A stretch of DNA of 64,000 nucleotides from JACPNO01 sp963825405. Its GTDB lineage: Bacteria; Acidobacteriota; Terriglobia; Bryobacterales; Bryobacteraceae. The position numbers and the translations under genes were made by a program. How positions within the stretch are numbered: position 1 is the stretch's first letter; each line of letters begins with the position of its first letter. The notes under the pieces are model-generated. The model was not told the origin of the DNA, did not search any database, and saw only the letters and a list, made by a program, of their open reading frames with translations. Location of the stretch: the NCBI GenBank assembly GCA_963825405.1, contig CAWGTB010000006.1, positions 124,001-188,000 on the forward strand, read 5' to 3'. Positions 57,501-64,000 of the stretch are shown piece after piece.

Positions 57501-59362
57501 GAGCGCGGCCTCCGTATCGCCACCTTGCGCGGATTGACTGGCCGCTGATTAGCGGCGAGCAGGAATTGTTGCGACGCGCGATCCCGGTACAAGCGATCCA
57601 GGCTGGTGCTGACGCGAGAAAAACCAGCGATGGGCTCGTAGAGATTGCGAGCGCGCTCCAGGTCGCTCTGCGCGAGCGAAAGATACCGCGCGCCCTCGGG
57701 CCGCGGCTGTTTGGCCTTTTGAGCTTTTTGCAGTTCCTGCTCCGCGCGCAGAAGATATCCATCCGCCTGCTGCTCGAATTCGCGAGGACCTAGCCTGTAT
57801 CCCAATCGCTCCGCGTCGCTGAACTCGGCGACAGCGCGGCCCACGTTACGAAAATAATAAACGTAGAGGCGTGCGAGGCCAAGGTGCGGGTCGGGAGATC
57901 GTGGAATATCTGCCGCCGCCTGTTCGAAGTTGGCCTTGGCGCGTGCCGCCGTCTGATCTGTGAGCGGGCTCTGCAACAACGTCACGTAGGCATTGACGAG
58001 GGCCAGCTTGCCGGGCACGGCGGAGTCCGACGTATCCAAGTCGGCTGCGTGCAGCAGGCAGGCTTGCGCTTTACGCCAATCGAATCCGTCGAGCGATGGA
58101 TTGGAGCTGTTGCGGTAGCGATCAATGACGTCGTCCGCCGCCGCGATAAAGCTGGATCGCAGGCGCGGTTTGAGCCAGGAGACGGGAGAGAATCGGCCGA
58201 GGGGAAAATTGCGCTGATGCAAATGCTTGTAGAGATCCCAATCCGCATCGACATCGGCGATGGCCCGGCGCGTGTAGTCGTGATTCTCTCGGATGGGTCT
58301 GCTTTCGACCCAGAAGCGATAAGCGTAGGCGGTCTCGATATAGATCAGAGCGCCCAGCAGCGCTCCCACCACAATCGCGGCAATGGGGATCCAGGCGCGT
58401 CCCAGAAATGCACGAACCTCGGCCAGCCGATCCCTCGCGGGCTCTGAATTCTCGCGCGCTTTGTCCACTGTTGGATTAGCTTCCCAGGCGTGCTGCTTTT
58501 CGGCTTCGGCCTGCGTCGGCTGGTTCACAAGGAAGCGTCGCAGATCCTCTTCCAGAGCCGCCGCCGATGGATAGCGGTTCTCCATTTCCCCGGCCAAGGT
58601 TTTCCGGATCACAGCCTTCAGCCCAACCGGACAGCCTTCGGGCAGCGCGCGCGGCGGCCGCTTGGAACGAATCAACTCTTCGAGCTTAGGCGTCGTCTGG
58701 GCCTGATAGGGCGGAAAGCCTGCCACCATTTCGTAGAGCGTTGCACCGAGCGCCCACAGGTCGGCGTGCGGATCCACTTGCGCGCGCCGCAGCCTCTCGG
58801 GAGAGCAGTAGCTGGGGCTGCCGAGATTGTGATGAGTCAAGTGGTGAGTAAGCGTGAGAGCTTTGGCGATACCGAAATCCAGCAGGCGTACGGCACCATC
58901 GGGACAAATCTGAATGTTCGACGGCTTGATATCGCCGTGGACCACGGCGCGTTTCCGCCCATCGATATCGATTTGAAACGAGTGCAATCTGTGGAGCTGG
59001 TTGCACACTTCGACGGCGTAGATTGCGGCGCGCGCGGGATCCATTCGCTGCTCGGCTTGCAGGATCTCAGCCACGCTTTTGCCTTCGACATATTGCATGG
59101 CCACAAAATAGCAGCCGTGCATTTCGCCACACTCGTAGACTTCGAGGAAGCGTGGGTCGCCTTCGTGAAGCTGCTTCTGGATGAGGGCGCCGCGGCGCTC
59201 CGCCTCGATAACGATATTCGTCCAGGAGTCTGGGGATTGTTCGACGATTTTCAGGACAACGCGGCGGTTATAGGCGGGATCTTCAGCCAGGTAGACGTCG
59301 GTCATGCCGCGTCCCAGCTTGCTGACGATCTCATACTTTCCGAATTGCTTAAAGTGCAACAC
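57491..59362 (-). CDS. Ser/Thr protein kinase, PknA/PknB-like
   Basis: 623 residues. Kinase domain about 8-285: LGRGMTDVYLAED (loop lacking the usual third Gly), RRVVLKIV (ATP Lys), VVHGDIKPSNIQI (HGD instead of HRD), VRLLDFGIAKAL (DFG) and SPSYCSPERLRR. Membrane helix (IPIAAIVVGALLGALIYIET, about residues 330-350). The extracytoplasmic part is helical and TPR-like (LDTSDSAVPGKLALVNAYVT and LARLYVYYFRNVGRAVAEFS), not a PASTA domain. It overlaps the SEDS-PBP gene by ten bases. Confidence 0.92.
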   Translation of the reverse strand: MLHFKQFGKYEIVSKLGRGMTDVYLAEDPAYNRRVVLKIVEQSPDSWTNIVIEAERRGALIQKQLHEGDPRFLEVYECGEMHGCYFVAMQYVEGKSVAEILQAEQRMDPARAAIYAVEVCNQLHRLHSFQIDIDGRKRAVVHGDIKPSNIQICPDGAVRLLDFGIAKALTLTHHLTHHNLGSPSYCSPERLRRAQVDPHADLWALGATLYEMVAGFPPYQAQTTPKLEELIRSKRPPRALPEGCPVGLKAVIRKTLAGEMENRYPSAAALEEDLRRFLVNQPTQAEAEKQHAWEANPTVDKARENSEPARDRLAEVRAFLGRAWIPIAAIVVGALLGALIYIETAYAYRFWVESRPIRENHDYTRRAIADVDADWDLYKHLHQRNFPLGRFSPVSWLKPRLRSSFIAAADDVIDRYRNSSNPSLDGFDWRKAQACLLHAADLDTSDSAVPGKLALVNAYVTLLQSPLTDQTAARAKANFEQAAADIPRSPDPHLGLARLYVYYFRNVGRAVAEFSDAERLGYRLGPREFEQQADGYLLRAEQELQKAQKAKQPRPEGARYLSLAQSDLERARNLYEPIAGFSRVSTSLDRLYRDRASQQFLLAANQRPVNPRKVAIRRPRSWR

Positions 59363-59458
59363 GTAGAACCGCTGTCACGTTATGACGTTGCAGGTGGGTG
59401 CTGGTTTCGCAATCTGCCTGGATTTTTGGCGAGAAAATGCTTATAAAATCTTAATCTT

Positions 59459-60334
59459 CTACCAGTTGTCGGGAAGGAGCCTGGCCAGGCCGTGCAGCAG
59501 TTTTCGCCACGGGCTTTTGATCTCACGGACTTGCGTGATCGAATGCCTGGTCCGGGCTTCCAGCATGGCCTGGCTATCGGCCCCCAGAAAATCCGGGCCC
59601 GCCACGAAGATCACGCTGATGTTGTCTTTGCCGCCTGCCTGGTTGGCGGCGTCGATCAGCTCGCGTGCCACCTGCGAGGCATCGCCGGAATAACGCTGGA
59701 CGATGGCGCCGATCTCAGCGGAGGTCAGCATGTCGCTGAGCCCATCGGTGCACAGCAGTAGGGCCGCCGCGGGTCGAAACGGAAAAGATTTTATCTGGAT
59801 GAAATCTTCGTCATCCGCCTCGCGCGGCTTGGAACCGACATCGCGAAATACTTCATTGCGGCCGGGATGCTCCATGGCGTCGGCTTCGCTCAATGTGCCT
59901 TGATCTTCGAGCTCCCCGACCGGAGAGTGGTCGGATGTCAGCTTGCGCAGCGTGCCGTTCCACACCAGGTAGAGCCGCGAATCGCCGACGTGGCCGACGG
60001 TGATCCGGTCGTCATGAGCCACGGCGAGCGTGAGCACGCAAGCCATTCCGTGACAGGCATCGCGGTCCTGAGCCTGGCGGTAAATTTCGTTATTGGCGGC
60101 GGTGATAGCTTGACGAATCCGCTCGGCAACCTCACCTTCGGAGTTCTCGAACGCGCGCGGAATCACTTCCATGGCCGTGTGAGCTGCTAGTTCACCGGCA
60201 GCGCGTCCGCCCATGCCGTCGACCACGAGAAAAATCCCTGTCGCATCGTCCACATAGACGCAGTCTTCGTTATCGCTGCGCAGCAGGCCAGGATCACTAG
60301 CCACACCAGAATGCCAGGCAGTGGTTACGCCCAT
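59459..60334 (-). CDS. PP2C-family Ser/Thr phosphatase (PstP-like)
   Basis: 291 residues. Metal- and phosphate-binding motifs in order: GLLRSDNEDCVYV, FLVVDGMGGRAAGELAAH, HVGDSRLYLVWNGTL, LTSDHSPVGELEDQG, LLLCTDGLSDML, and GKDNISVIFV. A weak hydrophobic C-terminus, no obvious membrane helix. ATG 60334 is preferred over 60367 because the catalytic domain begins there. It would dephosphorylate the kinase and its targets. Confidence 0.93.
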   Translation of the reverse strand: MGVTTAWHSGVASDPGLLRSDNEDCVYVDDATGIFLVVDGMGGRAAGELAAHTAMEVIPRAFENSEGEVAERIRQAITAANNEIYRQAQDRDACHGMACVLTLAVAHDDRITVGHVGDSRLYLVWNGTLRKLTSDHSPVGELEDQGTLSEADAMEHPGRNEVFRDVGSKPREADDEDFIQIKSFPFRPAAALLLCTDGLSDMLTSAEIGAIVQRYSGDASQVARELIDAANQAGGKDNISVIFVAGPDFLGADSQAMLEARTRHSITQVREIKSPWRKLLHGLARLLPDNW

Positions 60335-60339
60335 GGCGA

Positions 60340-60423
60340 TTATTCCCGCTTCGCCCAGTGGGCGCAAACCAATCCGCAGGTGAACAGGAAGAAGAGCACG
60401 ACGAAAGGAATATGCGGGCTCAT
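60340..60423 (-). CDS. 27-aa single-pass membrane peptide inside the operon
   Basis: Short frame reading MSPHIPFVVLFFLFTCGLVC and ending AHWAKRE. The start overlaps the stop of the FHA gene upstream (ATGA) and it ends five bases before the phosphatase start. A hydrophobic core of about 15 residues with a His/Lys/Arg-containing C-terminus suggests a single membrane span. Translational coupling at its start and tight spacing at its end support real translation. Too short for most gene finders. Confidence 0.55.
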   Translation of the reverse strand: MSPHIPFVVLFFLFTCGLVCAHWAKRE

Positions 60424-61223
60424 TTTCTTAATTCGAAGGAGAGCGTGATGACTTCGGCGACGCCAATCACGGCGCGGCCGGGCAGCACTTCCTCAGCGCC
60501 TTTCTTGAGCCGGCGCCCGTCGAGCCAGGTTCCATTCACGCTCTTGTCGAGGATGTGGAAACGGCCCGCCGCCGGATCGCGGCGCAGCTTGAAATGCTCC
60601 CGCGACACTTCGTCGTTGGTGTAAAGCGCCAGGTCCATGAGCAAATCATCGCCGCCTCGCCCTACGCGAACTTCATTCTGCGAGATAAGGTAGAGCTGTG
60701 GGCCGGAATCGTCTTCGTAGCGGATTTCTGCGTACACGACGTCGGAGGTTTTACGCGTCACCGCTGCGGCGCGCTGACTTGTGACGGATGGCTCTCGATC
60801 CAACAGCGTGGTCTTGGTGCCGCGGAATCCCGGCTGCGCAGTTTCGTTCAGCTCGGAGTGAATCTCGACATCGCCCAGCGGAACGGTGCCCTCGGTATCG
60901 GGGAGAAATTCCATGGTCCAATCCCGGGAGGCGATTTTGAATTCCTTTGGCTGGCCCCGGCGCTTCAGAGTCCACAGTGACGGCTTGCTGTTTAGTTGAG
61001 CCACGCGCGCGCGCAGAGCCCGCTTGGCATCCTCGGCGATCAGATCGAGAACGCCCTCGAGTCGCGTGTAATCATCGGCGTGAAGGTACAGGCTGAAGAC
61101 ACAGGGCAGCAGCACGCTGTAGCCCATCTCGAACTGGCCGAGTTCCATGTTCCGGATCAGCTCGTTGATGATGGCCTGGCCGCTGAGCTTACTGTCCGTT
61201 AATCTAACGTCCTGCTGCGCCAT
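60420..61223 (-). CDS. FHA-domain protein with FhaA/FhaB-like N-terminus
   Basis: 267 residues. N-terminal helical region (GQAIINELIRNMELGQFEMG) resembles the one in the other FHA protein; the FHA domain (about residues 175-267) has QNEVRVGRGGDDLLMDLALY, EVSREHFKLRRDPAAGRFHI, and SVNGTWLDGRRLKKGAEEVL, with the phosphothreonine-binding Arg, Ser and Asn residues. First gene of the signalling operon; likely recruits phosphorylated partners such as the kinase. Confidence 0.88.
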   Translation of the reverse strand: MAQQDVRLTDSKLSGQAIINELIRNMELGQFEMGYSVLLPCVFSLYLHADDYTRLEGVLDLIAEDAKRALRARVAQLNSKPSLWTLKRRGQPKEFKIASRDWTMEFLPDTEGTVPLGDVEIHSELNETAQPGFRGTKTTLLDREPSVTSQRAAAVTRKTSDVVYAEIRYEDDSGPQLYLISQNEVRVGRGGDDLLMDLALYTNDEVSREHFKLRRDPAAGRFHILDKSVNGTWLDGRRLKKGAEEVLPGRAVIGVAEVITLSFELRK

Positions 61224-61332
61224 CGGTCCTCACCAGGGTTCGACGCATGAAAACCGCCTGGGTTTCGGGGAAGGACGCCGGTTCTTGACAACCTGGCTTT
61301 CTCGTCCGACGATGTGGTGAAAGCTAATCTCC

Positions 61333-61851
61333 GTGCCGCAGAAAAAACGCCGCCTTAGCCAGCCGCATGCCAGCCGTCCCGTTATGCCCGGCTACGGGGT
61401 TGCCGAGGCCGGTGGCGGCAAGGGACTTCTGCCCTGGAAATGGGCTGGCGAACGCCTCTCCAAATCGCACAACTATTGGATTGCGACGATCCACCCCGAC
61501 GGACGACCCCACGTCATGGTCGTGTGGGGGCTGTGGCTGGATGAGACGTTCTATTTCAGCACTGGCGGCCAATCGCGAAAAGCCAGGAATCTTGCCGCCA
61601 ACCCGCACTGCGTAATTTCGACCGAGAAGGCCGCCGAAGCCGTCATCGTGGAGGGCGTGGCCCAAGAAATCGCGATCCGGCATGATCCTGCGTTCGTCAA
61701 GAAATTCATTCGGCTTTACAAAAAGAAATACAACTGGAAAATCGATAGTAACGAAGGCAACTTCTACGCCGTCCATCCCCGCATGGCCTTTGGCCTTCTA
61801 GAAAAGGACTTTACCGGAGCTGCCACCCGCTGGCAGTTCCCCGATGCCTAG
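61333..61851 (+). CDS. pyridoxamine 5'-phosphate oxidase-like flavin/F420-binding protein
   Basis: 172 residues, split-barrel fold. GERLSKSHNYWIATIHPDGR, PHVMVVWGLWLDETFYFSTG, SRKARNLAANPHCVISTEKA and AVIVEGVAQEIAI match the PNPOx family. The GTG start at 61333. Overlaps the following lipoprotein gene by eight bases. Such proteins bind FMN or F420 and act on small molecules; substrate unknown. Confidence 0.83.
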   Translation: MPQKKRRLSQPHASRPVMPGYGVAEAGGGKGLLPWKWAGERLSKSHNYWIATIHPDGRPHVMVVWGLWLDETFYFSTGGQSRKARNLAANPHCVISTEKAAEAVIVEGVAQEIAIRHDPAFVKKFIRLYKKKYNWKIDSNEGNFYAVHPRMAFGLLEKDFTGAATRWQFPDA

Positions 61852-62990
61852 GGATGCCGGGCGCGCAATCGGTGTTGCGGCCGTAGCCGCGCTGGTTCTG
61901 ACGGGATGCGCAGCCGCTCCCGATCGGCCGCTGTGGCCGGGCTCGAAATATACCGAGGCCGGCCGCTCGAAGGCGCTCCTGCGGGCGCTCGCGTTTATTG
62001 ACCACTCAGCCGATGACGCGGCCCACTTCCGCGAGTCGGGCAGTGATTATCTTTACTGCTTTAGTTCCATTGCCCGAACGGCACGCGATCCGGCGCTCAG
62101 CGCGGCTGCCGCGCGCATGGGAAATAAGTGCGCAAAGCGCTGGGCGGAAATGTATGCCACGGTTCCCGCCGGCGTCGATGCGGATGACACGGCCGACCTG
62201 GTCTTCGGCTGGTATGCGGCATCCGAACTTGGCCAGAACGATCGCCATATCAAACCTGAGCTACGGCGGACTGTCGCGCGCTTCACCGCGACCGACTATT
62301 TGCTTTTTGATCCACGCTACGAAGCGCCGCCGTCCGACGTTCCCGAGCAATGCCCACACGATTCCGTTTGGAATCTTCGCGGCGCGACGGTGTGCAAAAA
62401 ATGCGGACGCCATCTCGACCTGCGATCCCGGTATGACGTCTGGCTCGACGCGTTAATCACTACCTACACTGGCGATCGCTATGGAATTCTGCTGGGCGCC
62501 CCGTACGAAGATGTCCTGCGATGGCTGCCGGTCATGCGGCCGTATCTCGACCGCGGCCACACCACGGATGCGGAGTTCATCCATACGGTTCTACGCCGTG
62601 ACCCACGTGGTTTATACGCTGAATGACTACGGGCGCTACCTGCTGCCGCGCGATTTATTGGAAGATGAGTTCCAGTTTCTCCGCCGAAACGCGCCGGAAG
62701 CGATCGCACTCAACGATCCGGAAACGACGGGTGAGTTTCTCGATTCGCTCAAGAGCTTCGGCATGAAGGACTCTGACGAGGTGATTCGCACCGGCATGTC
62801 TTACCTGCTCGACACCCAGCGCGCCGACGGCACCTGGAGCGATCCCGACGAAAAGGATTTCTACACTCTGTACCACTCTGCCTGGACAGGAATCGACGGG
62901 CTCAAGGATTGCCGCTGGCAAGGCGAAGGACTTACCTTTCCGAAACTACGCCGGTGGCTGGAGGAACTTCATCCACAGCACGGCCTGTGA
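61844..62990 (+). CDS. lipoprotein with zinc-ribbon-like motif and alpha/alpha-toroid-like repeats (one frameshift)
   Basis: About 381 residues. Lipobox: GVAAVAALVLTGCAA with Cys22. Residues about 40-250 are helical (AGRSKALLRALAFIDHSADD), with TVCKKCGRHLDLRSRYDVWL, a CxxC followed by H. After a one-base slip near 62600, the C-terminus (HVVYTLNDYGRYLLPRDLLE, IRTGMSYLLDTQRADGTWSD) resembles the QW-type repeats of terpene-cyclase/prenyltransferase-like alpha/alpha barrels. Periplasmic or outer-membrane attached. Function unknown. Confidence 0.72.
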
Positions 62991-63294
62991 CGGCTCCGGC
63001 GCCGCCCCCGATCTGGCTGGTTCGCAAGCCTTCGACCGGATGTGACAACAGATTCTTGGCGGCGGCCAGAAATCGCACCGTGTGCGGTAAGCGCGCGTGC
63101 AGCTCAAAGGCGGCCTCATCCTCCCACTCGGAATGAATCGCAAACACGGACGGCGCCCGCAACGATTCGAACGAATGAATCGCCACGCAGCCTGGCTCAG
63201 TTCGTGATGCCTCGACCACGCGCAACAGCTCTTCGCGAAATTCAGCCCGCTTTTCGGGCAGCGGTTCAAACCGAACGAAACAATGCATGGACAC
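62932..63294 (-). CDS. antibiotic-biosynthesis monooxygenase (ABM)-domain protein
   Basis: 120 residues. HCFVRFEPLPEKRAEFREEL, VVEASRTEPGCVAIHSFES, VFAIHSEWEDEAAFELHARL and PHTVRFLAAAKNLL form the ABM ferredoxin-like fold, typical of YgiN-like quinol monooxygenases. Start GTG 63294 or ATG 63288. The C-terminus is Gly/Val-rich. Convergent with the lipoprotein gene and overlapping it by 59 bases. Confidence 0.85.
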   Translation of the reverse strand: MSMHCFVRFEPLPEKRAEFREELLRVVEASRTEPGCVAIHSFESLRAPSVFAIHSEWEDEAAFELHARLPHTVRFLAAAKNLLSHPVEGLRTSQIGGGAGAVTGRAVDEVPPATGVVSER

Positions 63295-63302
63295 GTAACA
63301 CC

Positions 63303-64000
63303 TCAGCTTCCCGGATGATAGGTTTTCTCGGTGTGCCCCTTGAGTTGGGAGCGATAAAAATAGACCTCGCGCAAATCGCCCGTGCTGTAGCGCTTGGCCT
63401 GATCGTTGAAGTGCGGCGACCCGGGATGGCCGTTCTCGCCGCCAGCCGTTACCGCTTTGGCATGGATGCGGTTGCCGAACTCAACCACGGCGACGAAGCT
63501 ATTTCCGCTGGTCCCGTACCACTTCTTGGTCGATGGATACGCGCGCGCGCCGAACGAGGCCAGCGAGCCCCACACCGCGGACGTGAAGCTGACGGGGATG
63601 CTGGCGCCGGCGTCCTTGAACGGCTGCACGATGTCGCCAGTAAGCCGTTGGAAGCGATTGATATCGCCCCACGGTGTTTTCCAGTTTCCGAAATCGGCCG
63701 TAAGCTTGTCGCAACCGGCCGCGAGCGATTGCAGCAGCAAGTCCGCCGGAGCACGCGTGCCGAGGTATTCCTCCACCGACATGCCCGCTCTTCTGGCGTC
63801 GGCAGTGACGCGCCGCCGCGCCTCATCGCCCCAGAATACGGCGATGGATGTCGGAACTGACGTCGCCGACCATCGCCGATCCCAGGCGCGCAGCAGTCCG
63901 ATCTGTTCGGTCAATTTCGCCTTCAGAGGATTGTCGGAGGGTGCGTCGTCCCACGCCTTGAGGAGCGCGGGGAGCGGCTTCTCAAACCAGGTGAGATAGC
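63303..64000 (-). CDS. penicillin acylase-family Ntn hydrolase (N-terminal part outside window)
   Basis: The last 231 residues of a penicillin acylase-like protein that continues past position 64000. YLTWFEKPLPALLKAWDDA, RAWDRRWSATSVPTSIAVFW, KTPWGDINRFQRLTGDIVQP, SGNSFVAVVEFGNRIHAKAV, GGENGHPGSPHFNDQAKRYS and EVYFYRSQLKGHTEKTYHPG fit the C-terminus of the beta subunit. The catalytic Ser and the cleavage site lie beyond the edge. It would hydrolyse an amide such as an acyl-homoserine lactone or beta-lactam side chain. In frame throughout. Confidence 0.9.
   Translation of the reverse strand, partial: YLTWFEKPLPALLKAWDDAPSDNPLKAKLTEQIGLLRAWDRRWSATSVPTSIAVFWGDEARRRVTADARRAGMSVEEYLGTRAPADLLLQSLAAGCDKLTADFGNWKTPWGDINRFQRLTGDIVQPFKDAGASIPVSFTSAVWGSLASFGARAYPSTKKWYGTSGNSFVAVVEFGNRIHAKAVTAGGENGHPGSPHFNDQAKRYSTGDLREVYFYRSQLKGHTEKTYHPGS

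Overview
This is a GC-rich (about 60%) bacterial chromosome segment. The gene content fits a soil-type Acidobacteriota, probably Bryobacterales/Solibacter-like. Pointers are a PSD1-type cytochrome (DUF1549/DUF1553) next to a DUF1501 protein, a Ser/Thr kinase with a TolB-like and TPR C-terminus paired with an ECF sigma factor, several Flp pilins, large TonB receptors and a two-domain DUF190 protein. This assignment rests on gene families, not on a marker gene.

Layout. 1-4.05 kb is an accessory island: a tyrosine integrase running off the left edge, small unknown genes, a ribbon-helix-helix protein, an Flp pilin, RRM-type RNA-binding proteins, and remnants of a phage capsid gene and a DnaB-type helicase gene, ending at tRNA-Cys(GCA). 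4.1-13.3 kb is housekeeping or miscellaneous (glycosyltransferase, YggS, a PD-(D/E)XK-like protein, a DUF697 protein, a YpfJ-type metallopeptidase, a broken SMP-30 gene, tRNA-Pro). 13.4-20.7 kb holds an ArsR regulator, a PSD1 cytochrome, a DUF1501 protein and a beta-helix protein. 20.8-26.4 kb is a complete RND efflux operon (adaptor-pump-TolC). 26.4-29.2 kb has an RraA-family gene and an ECF sigma/anti-sigma pair divergent from a TonB receptor. 32-35.5 kb is an iron module: a siderophore receptor plus a PiuC-type dioxygenase behind a near-consensus promoter. 35.5-39.4 kb carries an ice-binding (DUF3494) protein, an atypical response regulator and a trypsin-like protein. 39.4-41.5 kb is a fused RRE/E1-like/YcaO cyclodehydratase, a RiPP (TOMM) enzyme. 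41.4-45.5 kb holds an ECF sigma factor, a free sigma-4 domain, a Ser/Thr kinase, a CPXCG protein and a DksA/TraR-type protein. 48.5-53.3 kb is a Tad-type pilus block (Flp pilins, TadG-like, two TadE-like) surrounding crcB and two DUF190 genes.

53.4-61.2 kb is the most interesting stretch. It is a tight minus-strand operon: FHA protein, a 27-aa membrane peptide, PP2C phosphatase, Ser/Thr kinase, a single 1080-residue protein fusing a SEDS (RodA/FtsW) polymerase to a class B penicillin-binding protein, and a second FHA protein. It has the same functional content as the actinobacterial fhaA-fhaB-pstP-rodA-pbpA-pknA/B cluster, with the cell-wall polymerase and transpeptidase fused. It should couple phosphorylation signalling to peptidoglycan synthesis.

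Many genes carry apparent single-base frameshifts, dense at 11.7-17.8, 30.3-35.2 and 48.9-51.3 kb. Very long genes elsewhere are intact. Conserved sequence continues on both sides of most breaks, so I suspect local sequence error at least as much as gene decay.
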